A stretch of 64,000 nucleotides of DNA from DASZHJ01 sp035541215 (GCA_035541215.1 DATKNV010000032.1:29219-93218); one strand, 5' to 3'. Positions 27,190-36,573 are shown, counted from the stretch's first letter. The notes: a model not told the origin generated them from the sequence alone. A program made the numbers and translations.

Positions 27190-27683
27190 TGCTCGATCTT
27201 TTCCGCCACGACCCCGAGCTCGCGGTCGCCATCGCCTTCGTCCTCGCGATCGCGCTCGTCGGAAAGAAGGCCTGGAAGGCGGTCACGGGCATGCTCGACG
27301 CCCGCTCCGCCAAGATCGCCGGCGAGATCGAGGAGGCGGAGCGGCTGCGCGACGAGGCGCAGCGCGCACTCGCGGAGGTGCAGCGCCTGCAGCGCGACGC
27401 GCAGCAGGAAGCCGCCGCCATCATCGCCCACGCCAAGGAAGAGGCTGAGCGCAACGTCGAGCGCGCGAAGCGCGACCTTGCCGCCGCGCTGGAGCGCCGC
27501 GAGCGACTCGCCGCCGAGAAGCTCGCCCTCGCCGAGAGCAAGGCGCTCGCGGAGGTGCGCAACGCCGCCGTCGACATCGCCATCGGCGCCGCCCGCGAGG
27601 TGATCGCCGCCGGCATGAGCGACACCCAAGCGAGCGCCCTCGTCGACGGCGCGATCGCCGACCTGCCCCAGCGGCTGCATTGA
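27189..27683 (+). CDS. atpF: F0F1 ATP synthase subunit b
   Basis: A 164-residue stator subunit with one N-terminal membrane helix (about residues 8-27, VAIAFVLAIALVGKKAWK) and a coiled coil (about 35-145) that reaches the F1 head. The segment LDARSAKIAGEIEEAERLRDEAQ is characteristic. It is last in the F0 operon; the F1 genes are not in this window, as is usual in alphaproteobacteria. A composite palindromic repeat follows and may end transcription. Confidence 0.95.
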   Translation: MLDLFRHDPELAVAIAFVLAIALVGKKAWKAVTGMLDARSAKIAGEIEEAERLRDEAQRALAEVQRLQRDAQQEAAAIIAHAKEEAERNVERAKRDLAAALERRERLAAEKLALAESKALAEVRNAAVDIAIGAAREVIAAGMSDTQASALVDGAIADLPQRLH

Positions 27684-27688
27684 TTTCT

Positions 27689-27769
27689 CCCTCTCCCCAA
27701 CGGGGAGAGGGCCGGGGCGAGGGGGCGGCGCGCTCCGCCCCTCACCTAACCTCTCCCCGAGGGGAGAGG
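27689..27769. repeat. Composite palindromic repeat, copy 2
   Basis: CCCTCTCCCC-aac-GGGGAGAGGG (27689-27711) and CCTCTCCCC-ga-GGGGAGAGG (27750-27769) flank an inner inverted repeat AGGGGCGG-like / CCGCCCCT. The plan matches the element at 14302-14419. It lies between the convergent atpF and alanine dehydrogenase genes and could terminate both. Confidence 0.7.
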
Positions 27770-27776
27770 GATTCCT

Positions 27777-28895
27777 TCACTCCCTCAGCGCTTGCTCCGC
27801 GTGCATGAAATCGAGACCGAGGTCGCGGGCGACGGCGGGGTGGGTGATCGTGCCGGCGTGGACGTTGAGGCCGCTCATGAGATTGCGGTCCTCGCTGAGC
27901 GCCTTGCGCCAGCCCTTCGCCGCGAGCGCCTCGACGAAGGGAAGCGTCGCGTTGTTGAGCGCGAAGGTCGAGGTGCGCGCGACCGCGCCGGGCATGTTGG
28001 TGACGCAGTAGTGGATGACGCCATCGACGACGTAGGTCGGCTGCGCGTGCGTCGTAGGGCGGCTCGTCTCGAAGCAGCCGCCCTGGTCGATCGAGATGTC
28101 CACGAGCACCGAGCCCGGCTTCATCCGCTTGACCATGTCGCGGGTGACGAGCTTCGGCGCCGCCGCGCCCGGCACCAGCACCGCCCCCACCACGAGATCC
28201 GCCGCCAGCACCTCGCGCTCGATGTTCTCGATGGTCGCGAAGAGCGTATGGAGCTGCGAGCCGAATTGCATGTCGAGCTCGTAGAGCCGGTGCAGCGACT
28301 TGTCGATCACGGTGACGTAGGCCTCGAGCCCCATCGCCATGCGCGCGGCGTTGGTGCCGGCGACGCCGCCGCCGAGGATCACGACCTTGGCCGCGGCCAC
28401 ACCGGGTACGCCGCCCAAGAGCATGCCCATGCCGCCCTGCTCCTTCTCGAGGCAATGGGCGCCCACCTGGATCGACATCCGGCCCGCGACCTCGCTCATC
28501 GGCGCGAGGAGCGGCAAGCCCCCGCGCTGGTCGGTCACGGTCTCGTAGGCAATCGCGGTGACGCCCCGGCGCATCAGCCCCTCGGCCTGCGCCTTGTCGG
28601 CGGCGAGATGCAGATAGGTGAAGAGCACCTGGTCCTTGCGCAGGAGCGCAATCTCCTGCGGCTGCGGCTCCTTCACCTTCACGACGAGCTCGGCTTCTCC
28701 GAAGACTGCGGCGGCGTTCGGTACCACCTCGGCGCCGACGGCCTCGTACGCCTCGTCCGGAAAGCCGATGCCCGCGCCGGCGCCGGTCTCGACCGCGACG
28801 CGATGGCCCTTGTGGATGAGCTCGCGCGCGCTGCCGGGCACCAGCCCCACGCGGTACTCGTGGGTCTTGATCTCCTTGGGCACTCCGATCCGCAT
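27777..28895 (-). CDS. ald: Alanine dehydrogenase
   Basis: A 372-residue NAD-dependent enzyme that interconverts L-alanine and pyruvate plus ammonia. The N-terminus MRIGVPKEIKTHEYRVGLVP and the VKVKEPQPQE segment are diagnostic. The Rossmann loop VVILGGGVAGTNAARMA (about residues 170-186) binds NAD, and SVLVDISIDQGGCFETSRPTTH is the conserved C-terminal catalytic-domain block. The length equals the family norm. It is convergent with the ATP synthase operon and lies downstream of the class II aldolase gene, 48 bases away. Confidence 0.97.
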   Translation of the reverse strand: MRIGVPKEIKTHEYRVGLVPGSARELIHKGHRVAVETGAGAGIGFPDEAYEAVGAEVVPNAAAVFGEAELVVKVKEPQPQEIALLRKDQVLFTYLHLAADKAQAEGLMRRGVTAIAYETVTDQRGGLPLLAPMSEVAGRMSIQVGAHCLEKEQGGMGMLLGGVPGVAAAKVVILGGGVAGTNAARMAMGLEAYVTVIDKSLHRLYELDMQFGSQLHTLFATIENIEREVLAADLVVGAVLVPGAAAPKLVTRDMVKRMKPGSVLVDISIDQGGCFETSRPTTHAQPTYVVDGVIHYCVTNMPGAVARTSTFALNNATLPFVEALAAKGWRKALSEDRNLMSGLNVHAGTITHPAVARDLGLDFMHAEQALRE

Positions 28896-28943
28896 GCTAC
28901 CCCCTTCACTCGCCCGCGCGATCGAGACGATCGCAGGACGCGC

Positions 28944-29705
28944 CTATTGCCGGAAGCTCGGGTCCTTCGCGTCGAGAAGCCGCAGCAGTGCCGGCCACTC
29001 GCGCTCGCCGCGGGGGCCGTAGGATTCGAACTGCTGCGCGGTGTGCTCGGCGACCTCCTCGGAGAGAACCTTGACGGTGCCGCCGGAGGCCATCGTATCC
29101 ATCTGGATGCGGCAGGACTGCTCCAGATAGTACATGAGCGAGAAGGCCTCCGGCACCGTCCGACCCGCAGTGAGGAGGCCGTGATTGCGGAGGATCATCG
29201 TGTGCTTCGAGCCGAGATCGCGCACGAGGCGCTCGCGCTCGTCGAAATCGTCGGCGACGCCCTCGTAGTCGTGATATGCCACGCGGTTGTGATAGGCCGC
29301 GGAGAATTGATTGAGCGAGAGCAGCCCCTCCTCGAGACAGGAGACCGCGACGCCGGAGCGCGTGTGAGTGTGCAGCACGCAATTCACGTCCGGCCGCGCA
29401 CCCAGCACGGCGCTGTGGATCACGAACCCCGCACGATTGACCTGATAGGCGGTCGGGTCCACCGGCCGAGCGTCCATGCCCATCTTGACCAGGCTCGAGG
29501 CAGTGATCTCGTGGAACATCAGCCCGTAGGGATTGAGGAAGAATTGATCGGGCCGCCCCGGCACCCGCGCGGAGATGTGCGTGAAGACGAGGTCGTCCAT
29601 GCCGAAATGAGCGATCAGCCGATAGCAGGCAGCGAGGCTGACGCGTACGTCGCGCTCGCTGACGCGCTCAGGGCTCTGGACGGATTTCAGCACGACCTGC
29701 GACAT
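28944..29705 (-). CDS. Class II aldolase/adducin-family protein
   Basis: A 253-residue zinc-dependent aldolase-fold protein. The metal ligands H112 and H114 lie in VLHTHTRSGVA, and a third histidine is in LRNHGLLTAG. TPE/L-fuculose-phosphate aldolase-like features include FTHISAR near residue 42 and NPYGLMFHEITAS. Members cleave or dehydrate phosphorylated or acid sugars; the substrate here is not known. The start at 29705 (MSQVVLKS) is favoured over 29717. It lies between an FAD oxidoreductase gene and ald on the same strand, possibly one catabolic unit. Confidence 0.87.
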   Translation of the reverse strand: MSQVVLKSVQSPERVSERDVRVSLAACYRLIAHFGMDDLVFTHISARVPGRPDQFFLNPYGLMFHEITASSLVKMGMDARPVDPTAYQVNRAGFVIHSAVLGARPDVNCVLHTHTRSGVAVSCLEEGLLSLNQFSAAYHNRVAYHDYEGVADDFDERERLVRDLGSKHTMILRNHGLLTAGRTVPEAFSLMYYLEQSCRIQMDTMASGGTVKVLSEEVAEHTAQQFESYGPRGEREWPALLRLLDAKDPSFRQ

Positions 29706-29738
29706 CGGCGGCTCCAAGCTGTTTGTCGTCGAGATAGT

Positions 29739-30887
29739 CTAGCCGCCCGCGGCTGCGCGAGCCAGCGGCATGGCCTCGCTCCCATGGAGGAGATGGAGAA
29801 CTCGTTCCGCGATCGCGAGCGATGCCGTCAATCCCGGAGATTCTATTCCAAAGAGATTGACGAGGCCGGGAACGCCGTGCGTCTCGGGCCCTTGGATCGT
29901 GAAATCGGCCGCGGGCTCCTTGGGGCTGCTGATCTTGGGGCGCACGCCCGCATAGCCCGGCTGCAAGGCGCCGTCGGGCAGCGCCGGCCAGTAGGTGCGA
30001 ATCGCCGCGTAGAACTTTTCGCCGCGGCGGGGATCGACGGTGTAGTCGATGCTATCGATCCATTCGGTATCGGGGCCGAAGCGCGCCTGACCCGCCATGT
30101 CGAGGGTGAGGTGCACGCCCAGCCCCGCCGCTTCCGGCGCGGGATAGATGAGCCGCGTGAACGGCGCTCGGCCGGAGAGGCTGAAATAGACGCCGCGGCA
30201 GTAATACGCGGTCGGAATCGCGGCCTGCGGAATTCCCGCGATCGCGCGCGCAAACGTGGGCGCGTAGAGGCCGGCGCTATTGACGAGCAGCTCCGTGCGC
30301 AACCGCATCGGCTCCTCGCCGCAGACTTCCAGCAGGAAGCCGCGCTCCTCGACGCGGCCGCTCAGCACCGGCGCGCGAAGCGCCAGCGCCGCGCCTGCCG
30401 CCTCGGCGTCGCCCTGATAGGCCAGCATGAGCGCGTGGCTGTCGACGATCCCCGTCGAGGGCGAGAGAAAGGCCTTGACGCAGGCGAGGTTGGGCTCGAG
30501 CGCCCTCGCCTCGGCCGCGCTCAGCCACTGCAGATCGTCGACGCCGTTGGCGCCTGCCCTGACCCAGACCGATTCGAGGGATTTGATCTCCTCGTCGCGG
30601 CAGGCCACCAACAGTTTGCCGAGGCGCTTGTGCGCGACGCCATGCTCCGCGCAATAGGCGTAGAGCGCTCGCCGACCCTCGACGCAGAGTGCCGCCTTGA
30701 GACTATTTTTTGGATAATAGAGACCCGCGTGGATGACCTCGCTGTTGCGCGAGGAGGTATCGGAGCCGATCCAGCGCTCCTTCTCCAGCACCAGCACCTC
30801 GCGGCCCGCCCGCGCCAAGGCACGCGCCACCGCGAGTCCCACCACCCCCGCACCCACCACCACGCATTCGACCGCGGCTTCGTTCAT
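29739..30887 (-). CDS. L-2-hydroxyglutarate oxidase-like FAD oxidoreductase
   Basis: A 382-residue DAO-family flavoprotein. The FAD loop VVVGAGVVGLAVARALA lies at about residues 7-23. The segment SSRNSEVIHAGLYYP is the signature of L-2-hydroxyglutarate dehydrogenase/oxidase (LhgO) relatives, and STGIVDSHALM and the C-terminal FGIESPGLTASLAIAE fit the same group. It would oxidise a 2-hydroxy acid and pass electrons to quinone or oxygen. I chose the ATG at 30887 because it directly precedes the FAD strand; 30953 is an upstream alternative. The exact substrate is inferred. Confidence 0.83.
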   Translation of the reverse strand: MNEAAVECVVVGAGVVGLAVARALARAGREVLVLEKERWIGSDTSSRNSEVIHAGLYYPKNSLKAALCVEGRRALYAYCAEHGVAHKRLGKLLVACRDEEIKSLESVWVRAGANGVDDLQWLSAAEARALEPNLACVKAFLSPSTGIVDSHALMLAYQGDAEAAGAALALRAPVLSGRVEERGFLLEVCGEEPMRLRTELLVNSAGLYAPTFARAIAGIPQAAIPTAYYCRGVYFSLSGRAPFTRLIYPAPEAAGLGVHLTLDMAGQARFGPDTEWIDSIDYTVDPRRGEKFYAAIRTYWPALPDGALQPGYAGVRPKISSPKEPAADFTIQGPETHGVPGLVNLFGIESPGLTASLAIAERVLHLLHGSEAMPLARAAAGG

Positions 30888-31036
30888 CGCGCCTCCGCAG
30901 GAATCCCGGGCCATCCTGGTCGATGAGACCGCGCGAAACAAGCACGCGCGCATGGTTGGGTTGCGATCGCCAAGGCTATACGGCGCAGCCTCCGGCCACT
31001 AGCTTCGCCGGGATCGTCGCTTGCCGCGGGAATTCG

Positions 31037-32233
31037 ATGACCGAGACTCACCAGCGCCGCACGGCCTTTCTGCTGGCAATCTGCCAGGCCTTCTACCTCT
31101 CGGCCTCATCGGTCGGGACGGCGTCGAGCGGGCTCGTGGGCGCGGGTCTCGCTCCGACGCCGCTCCTGGCGACGCTCCCCTATTCGCTCATCCCCATGAC
31201 GAACGCCGCCGTCACCGTCCCCGCCTCCTTCCTGATGGCGCGGCTCGGGCGGCGCGTGGGCTTCCTGCTCGGAGGGTTCCTCGGCGGTCTCGGCGGGCTC
31301 CTCTCGGCATGGGCGATCTTCCGGCGCGACTTCGCGATGTTCTGCGTCGGCAATGCGCTCTGGGGCTGCTTCCAGGCGACGGCGCAGTACTACCGGTTCG
31401 CCGCTGCCGACGGGGCGAGCCCGGCCTTCCGCAGCCGCGCGGTCTCCTGGGTGCTCGCGGGCGGCGTCATCGCGGCGGCGATCGGGCCGCAGATCGCGGT
31501 CTACGCCAAGGATCTCCTCGCCCCCGTGCTCTACGCCGGCTCCTACCTCGCGGTCGCCGCGCTCTCGGCGATCACCATTCTCACCCTCGCCTTCCTGGCC
31601 ATTCCGACACCTTCGCGCGCGGAGCGCGCTGCGGCCGCCGCTGGACGCCCCTTCCGCGAGATCGCGCGCCAGCCCGTCTTCGTCGCCGCGGTCGCCAACG
31701 GCGTCATCGGCTATGCCGTCATGAGCTTCATCATGACGGCAACGCCGCTCGCCGCCGTCGATTGCGGCCATACACCCGCCGACGCCTTCGGCATCATCCG
31801 CTTCCATCTCATCGGCATGTTCCTGCCGGCATTCTTCACCGGCCACCTCATCCATCGCTTTGGCATTCCCGCGATTGCGCTCACGGGGACGGCGATGCTC
31901 GTCGTCTGCGGCCTGGTCGCGGTCGCCGGGACGAGCCTCGTCCATTTCTGGATTGCGCTCGCGCTCCTCGGCTTCGGCTGGAATTTCATGTTCGTCGCGG
32001 GGACCACGCTGCTCACCCACGCCTATCGGCCCGAGGAGCGCGCCAAGGTGCAGGGTATGAACGAGTTCCTGATCGCGGGCTCGGCCGCGCTCGGCTCCTT
32101 CTCCGCGGGCGGCGTCTTCGGCACGCTCGGCTGGAACGCCCTCAATCTCCTGGTGCTGCCGCTCCTCGCGGCGGTCGCGTCGATCACGATCTGGTACGCG
32201 CTCACCCAACCCGCCGCGCGGGAAGCGGCTTGA
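31037..32233 (+). CDS. MFS transporter
   Basis: A 398-residue inner-membrane protein with about 12 hydrophobic segments in two halves. The loop between segments 2 and 3 has MARLGRRVGFLLGG, the standard MFS motif with RxGRR. The middle loop (about residues 190-215) is polar. Short helices with ALWGCFQATAQYYRFAAAD in the first half resemble the family of small MFS permeases with unknown cargo. ATG 31037 is at the start of the membrane-competent part; an upstream in-frame ATG at 30923 lies close to the divergent oxidoreductase gene. Substrate unknown. Confidence 0.85.
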   Translation: MTETHQRRTAFLLAICQAFYLSASSVGTASSGLVGAGLAPTPLLATLPYSLIPMTNAAVTVPASFLMARLGRRVGFLLGGFLGGLGGLLSAWAIFRRDFAMFCVGNALWGCFQATAQYYRFAAADGASPAFRSRAVSWVLAGGVIAAAIGPQIAVYAKDLLAPVLYAGSYLAVAALSAITILTLAFLAIPTPSRAERAAAAAGRPFREIARQPVFVAAVANGVIGYAVMSFIMTATPLAAVDCGHTPADAFGIIRFHLIGMFLPAFFTGHLIHRFGIPAIALTGTAMLVVCGLVAVAGTSLVHFWIALALLGFGWNFMFVAGTTLLTHAYRPEERAKVQGMNEFLIAGSAALGSFSAGGVFGTLGWNALNLLVLPLLAAVASITIWYALTQPAAREAA

Positions 32234-32239
32234 AGCGCG

Positions 32240-33373
32240 CTACTTCCGCCCGGTCTTGTGCCGATTGAGCCGGCGCTCCATGCGCCGCGCGTAGCTCGAC
32301 ATCGCGAAGCAGCAGACGAAGAACATCACCATCGTGAAGACGTAGCCCTCGCGCGCGAAGCCGAGCCAGGCCGGGTCCTTGAGCGCCTGGTTGATCGCGC
32401 CGAGGACATCGAAGAGGCCGATGATGGTGACGAGCGTCGTGTCTTTGAAGAGGTCGACCACGTTGTTGACGATACCGGGCATGACGTGGCGGAGCGCCTG
32501 CGGCAGGACCACGAAGGCCTGTACCTGCCACCAGCGCAGGCCCACGGAATAGGCGGCTTCCTCCTGTCCCATGGGCACGCCCTGAAGGCCGCCGCGCACG
32601 GTCTCCGCCATATAGGCGCCGTTGAAGAGCACGAGCGCGACCAGGGCGCGGATCAGCCGGTCGATGTGCACGCCATCCGGCAGGAAGAGCGGGATCATCA
32701 GGGCCGAGATGATCAGCACCGCGAGCAGCGGCACTGCGCGCCAGAACTCGATGAAGCAGATCGAGATCGTCTTGACGATCATGAGCTCCGAGCGCCGGCC
32801 CAGCGCCAGCAGGATCCCCAGCGGAAGCGACCCCGCCACCACCACGAAGGCGACGAGGACGTCGAGCATCAGCCCGCCCCATTTCGTGGTGTCGACGTAA
32901 GGCAGGCCAAGCACTCCGCCCACGAGGAGCAGCGTCGCCAAGGCCGGAAATACCGTCAGCAGCATCAGGACCCAGAACCCGCGCCGGCGCGTGCTGTCAC
33001 GCAGCACGGGAACGCTGAATGCCGCGAGGAGGAGACCCGTGAGGACGACGCGCCAGGTCTCCTCGGGCGGATAATGGCCGTAGAAGAAGAGCGGCAGGCG
33101 CATGCGAATGAAGGTCCAGCACGCGCCCTCGCCCTCGCAGGCGGCTTTGGTCGCGCCGGAGATCGTGGCGTCCGTCACCACCCAGCGTAAGAGCGGCGGC
33201 AGTACCAGAAAGAGGAGACCCAGGACCGCGAGCGTCAACGCGCTGTTCCCGAGCGAGCCGAAGAAATTGCGGCGCAGCCAGTCGAGCGCGCGAGGAACGA
33301 GCCCTTCCACCCGGTCCGGCGCCCGATCGTCGTAGCCGATTCCCGGAGCATATCCCTCGCGCTGGACCGTCAT
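32240..33373 (-). CDS. aapM: Amino-acid ABC transporter permease AapM
   Basis: A 377-residue membrane subunit of a general L-amino-acid importer. About eight hydrophobic segments are present. The characteristic periplasmic segment CEGEGACWTFIRMRL lies at about residues 80-95, and the HisM/GlnP-type EAA loop (EEAAYSVGLRWWQVQAFVVLPQALRHVMPGI) contacts the ATPase. The first 30 residues are polar. Its start overlaps the aapQ stop by 4 bases. No aapP ATPase follows: the next gene is the convergent MFS transporter 6 bases away. Confidence 0.92.
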   Translation of the reverse strand: MTVQREGYAPGIGYDDRAPDRVEGLVPRALDWLRRNFFGSLGNSALTLAVLGLLFLVLPPLLRWVVTDATISGATKAACEGEGACWTFIRMRLPLFFYGHYPPEETWRVVLTGLLLAAFSVPVLRDSTRRRGFWVLMLLTVFPALATLLLVGGVLGLPYVDTTKWGGLMLDVLVAFVVVAGSLPLGILLALGRRSELMIVKTISICFIEFWRAVPLLAVLIISALMIPLFLPDGVHIDRLIRALVALVLFNGAYMAETVRGGLQGVPMGQEEAAYSVGLRWWQVQAFVVLPQALRHVMPGIVNNVVDLFKDTTLVTIIGLFDVLGAINQALKDPAWLGFAREGYVFTMVMFFVCCFAMSSYARRMERRLNRHKTGRK

Positions 33374-34485
33374 CGCTCCACCAGCGCCACGCGGCGGTTG
33401 TACCAGTTCATCGTCAGCGAGGTCAGCAGATTGAGCGTGAGGAAGATCGCGACCACGATCGAGATGGTCTCGATCTCCTTCCCGGCCTGGTTCAGCACGG
33501 TGCCCGTGAAGATCGCGAAGAGCTCGGGATAGGCGATGGCGGCGCCGAGCGAGCTGCTCTTGATGATGTTGAGGTACTGGCTCGTCATCTGCGGCACCAT
33601 GATCCTGAGCGCCTGCGGCAGGATGACGAGGCCGAGCCGCTGCCAAGAATGGAGGCCGATCGCGAGCGCTGCCTCGTGCTGGCCCCTGGGAATCGCCTCG
33701 ATCGAGCCGCGCACGATCTCCGCGATGAACGCGGAGGCGTAAATCGAGATGCCCATCCAGAGCGCCACCAGCTCAGGCGGCACTTGCGTCCCGCCCGCGA
33801 GATTGAAGCCCTTGAGCTCGGGGTAAGTCAGGTGGTCGACGCCCGCCGCAAAGAAGGCAAGCGCGAGCACCGGCAGCAGCAGCGCTTTGCGGCCGATGCG
33901 CTCCCCGCCGATCCGGAGCCGCCAGACGAAGGGCGTGGCCGCAAGGCAGGCGAGCGCAAGCCACGACAGCCAATCCAGGTCCGGATCCATGACCGCGTCG
34001 GGAATGTAGAGGCCGCGGATGTTGAGCAGAATGCCGCCGGGAAGCGCGATGCTCTGTCGCGGCGACGGCAGCGCCTGCAGCACGCCCACGTACCAGAAGA
34101 TGATCTGCACGAGCTGCGGCGTATTGCGCACGAATTCGATGTAGGCGAGCGCGATGTTGCGCACGAGCCAATTGACGGAGAGCCGCATGATGCCCACGAG
34201 GAGCCCGAGCAGCGTCGCCGTCACGATCGCGAGCACGGAGACCAGCACGGTGTTGAGCAAGCTGACCAGCAGCGCGCGCGCGTAAGTATTGAAGACCGTC
34301 CAGCTAATGAGGTGGAAGGGGATGTCGAAATGCGATTCCTGCTCGAGGAAACCGAAGCCGAAGTGCAGGTTCTTGCGCGCGAGATTCTCGCCGACGTTTC
34401 CGACGATGATCCAGCCGCCCGCCGCCACGGCCAGCAGCAGAAGCCACTGGCCGAGGTAGGCGCGGCGCGACGGGCGCCGGATCAT
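33370..34485 (-). CDS. aapQ: Amino-acid ABC transporter permease AapQ
   Basis: A 371-residue permease partner of AapM. The FGFGFLEQESHFDI segment near residue 45 is a hallmark of AapQ. It shows eight hydrophobic segments, with LVRNIALAYIEFVRNTPQLVQIIFWY in the core and the EAA loop HEAALAIGLHSWQRLGLVILPQALRIMVPQ. AapQ and AapM form the membrane channel of the importer. It lies 25 bases after the aapJ stop, and its own stop is shared with the aapM start (ATGA). Confidence 0.93.
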   Translation of the reverse strand: MIRRPSRRAYLGQWLLLLAVAAGGWIIVGNVGENLARKNLHFGFGFLEQESHFDIPFHLISWTVFNTYARALLVSLLNTVLVSVLAIVTATLLGLLVGIMRLSVNWLVRNIALAYIEFVRNTPQLVQIIFWYVGVLQALPSPRQSIALPGGILLNIRGLYIPDAVMDPDLDWLSWLALACLAATPFVWRLRIGGERIGRKALLLPVLALAFFAAGVDHLTYPELKGFNLAGGTQVPPELVALWMGISIYASAFIAEIVRGSIEAIPRGQHEAALAIGLHSWQRLGLVILPQALRIMVPQMTSQYLNIIKSSSLGAAIAYPELFAIFTGTVLNQAGKEIETISIVVAIFLTLNLLTSLTMNWYNRRVALVER

Positions 34486-34510
34486 CCCGACATCCCCTCC
34501 CGGTCTCGCT

Positions 34511-35551
34511 CTAGCGCCAAGGCAGCGGGTATTGCAGCCCGCCCTTGTTGTAGAGCTCGTTCCAGCCGCGCGGCAGCTCCAGCGGACCGAAGTACTTCGC
34601 GTAGTTCTCGCCGTAATTGCCAACGGATTTCACAATGCGATAGGCCCATTCGTTGTCGACACCGAGCTTCTTGCCGAAGTTCTCCTCGAGACCGAGGAAG
34701 CCCCGGACCTCGGGGTTCGTCGCGGTCTTCTTGATCTCGTCGACGTTCGCCTGGGTGATGCCCAGCACCTCCGCCTCGAGCATCGCGAAGTGCACCCAGC
34801 GGACGAGGATGTTCCAGCGCTCGTCGCCCTGACGCGTCATGGAGCCCAGGAACTCGCGTGAGATGAGCTCGGGCAGGATCACCCAATCCGAGGGCTTCTT
34901 CATCGCTGAGCGAGCGGCCGCGACGCTGCCACCGTCGTCCGTGTAGCCGTCGCACCGGCCGGACTCGGCCGCGGCGAAGGCCTCCTCGGACTTCTCGAAC
35001 AGCAAGGTGTTGATCTTGATGTTGTTGGCGCGGCCATAGTCCGCGATGTTGAGCTCGAGCGTCGTGCCCGTAAGAACGCAGATGGTGGCGCCGTTGAGTT
35101 CCTTCACGTGCGCGACGTTGAGGCTCTTCCGCACCATGAAGGCCTGACCGGTGAAGAAATTGACGGTGCCATGCGCGAGGCCGAGCTCGGTGTTGCGCGT
35201 GAGCGTGAGCGTGGAGTCGCGGATGAGCACGTCGATCTCACCGGATTGCAGCACCGTGAAGCGCACCTTCGAGGTCGTTCCGATGTACTTCACCTTGTCG
35301 GCGTCGCCGAGAAGCGCTGCGGCGATGGCGCGGCAATAGGCGATGTCGAGGCCCTGCCACTTGCCCGAGGCATCCTGGAACGCGAAGCCGGGAATGCCGG
35401 TGTCGACGCCGCAGATGAGCTCTCCGCGCTTCTTGATCGCGTCCATTGTCGCGCTCTTCACGTCATAGGTCTGCGCGCGGCTCTCGCCGGCGAGCCCGAG
35501 CATGCCGGCGGCGAGGGCGCAGCATGTAACCACCTTCAGCAACGATCTCAT
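34511..35551 (-). CDS. aapJ: Amino-acid ABC transporter substrate-binding protein AapJ
   Basis: A 346-residue periplasmic binding protein of the general L-amino-acid system. A signal peptide ends near residue 26 (ESRAQ). The start of the mature part, ELICGVDTGIPGFAFQD, and the DIAYCRAIAAALLGD segment are typical of AapJ. It binds a broad range of L-amino acids and feeds AapQ/AapM. A strong ribosome binding site (CAGGGAGG) precedes the ATG at 35551. Located 38 bases downstream of the class IV aminotransferase gene, in the same operon. Confidence 0.94.
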   Translation of the reverse strand: MRSLLKVVTCCALAAGMLGLAGESRAQTYDVKSATMDAIKKRGELICGVDTGIPGFAFQDASGKWQGLDIAYCRAIAAALLGDADKVKYIGTTSKVRFTVLQSGEIDVLIRDSTLTLTRNTELGLAHGTVNFFTGQAFMVRKSLNVAHVKELNGATICVLTGTTLELNIADYGRANNIKINTLLFEKSEEAFAAAESGRCDGYTDDGGSVAAARSAMKKPSDWVILPELISREFLGSMTRQGDERWNILVRWVHFAMLEAEVLGITQANVDEIKKTATNPEVRGFLGLEENFGKKLGVDNEWAYRIVKSVGNYGENYAKYFGPLELPRGWNELYNKGGLQYPLPWR

Positions 35552-35589
35552 CGAAGACCTCCCTGGGTTGAGGCGGGAATGCCCGCCGG

Positions 35590-36495
35590 CTAGTCGTACG
35601 CGATGGGCGTCGCGTGCCACCCTCCGGCACGCCGCGCCCAGAATTCCTCGCGCAGGCGCGAGGAGACCGGTCCCGGCCTGTCATTGCCGAGAATCCGTCC
35701 ATCGAGGCGCGAGGCCGGCATGATGCCGCCGGCCGTCGTCGCCAGGAAAATCTCGTCGGCGTCCCTGAGCTCGGCTCCCGTGATCGCGCGGATTGCACAG
35801 GGAATGCCCAGGAGGCCGCACAACTCGAGCACCGAGAGGCGCGTGATCCCCTCGAGCGCGCCGCGATCCGGCGTCACGACGGCGCCGTCGATCACGGCGA
35901 AGACGTTGAAGCCCGGCCCTTCCGTCACGAACCCCTCGAGATCGAGGAGCACGCAGCTATCGGCCCCGCGGTCCAATGCCTCGAAGAGGCCGCGGGTCAG
36001 GTCGCCCCAGTGGAAATTCTTGACCTTGGGATCGACCGAGGCCTCGGGGATCCGCGGCACGCTCGCGGTGATGAGGTGGGCGCCGCGCTTCTGCACCTCC
36101 GGCGGGATGACCCAGACCCAGGGGATGGCGAAGGCCACGAGGTAATTCCGGCAATTGGCGGGGTGCCGCGGCAGGCCCGGCTTCGGCAGGCCGCGCAGGC
36201 AATCCATGGCGACATAGGCCTCGCGCAAGCCGGTGCGGCGCACGCACTCCGCGAGCACGCCGTGGATTTCGTCGTCGCTCAGACCGGGATCGAGCCGGAG
36301 CGCCCGCATGGAATTGCGAAAGCGCCGAATGTGGTCGTCCAGGCGGAAGAACGCCCCGCCCCAGACGCCGACCACGTCATAGGTGACGTCCGACCGCCGG
36401 TAGCCCCAATCGGTTACCGGGATCGCCGCCTCCTCCACAGGCATGAAGCGGCCGTCGACATAGGCCGCCCCCGCCGACCACAGGGCCGTCGACAT
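35590..36495 (-). CDS. Class IV (branched-chain/D-amino-acid) aminotransferase
   Basis: A 301-residue PLP enzyme of fold type IV. The catalytic lysine is K159 in DPKVKNFHWGDL. Upstream, IPVTDWGYRRSDVTYDVV is a typical N-terminal strand-loop, and EGFVTEGPGFNVFAV carries the conserved Glu and Gly-rich phosphate region. Candidates are branched-chain amino acid, D-amino-acid or (R)-selective amine transaminase; the sequence seen does not settle it. It heads the operon with aapJ, aapQ and aapM, suggesting it acts on an imported amino acid. The ATG at 36495 is favoured over 36534. Confidence 0.88.
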   Translation of the reverse strand: MSTALWSAGAAYVDGRFMPVEEAAIPVTDWGYRRSDVTYDVVGVWGGAFFRLDDHIRRFRNSMRALRLDPGLSDDEIHGVLAECVRRTGLREAYVAMDCLRGLPKPGLPRHPANCRNYLVAFAIPWVWVIPPEVQKRGAHLITASVPRIPEASVDPKVKNFHWGDLTRGLFEALDRGADSCVLLDLEGFVTEGPGFNVFAVIDGAVVTPDRGALEGITRLSVLELCGLLGIPCAIRAITGAELRDADEIFLATTAGGIMPASRLDGRILGNDRPGPVSSRLREEFWARRAGGWHATPIAYD

Positions 36496-36573
36496 CACGG
36501 TCACCCCCTTTTGATGGACCGGACGCCCGCTCATTCAAGCATGAAGCATGCCGCAATGCACGCGGCTCGCGGC

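Noticed and set aside
27792..30926. A 1044-codon plus-strand open frame
   Set aside because: It is antisense to alanine dehydrogenase, the class II aldolase and the FAD oxidoreductase, all with clear motifs. The frame shows no domain character.
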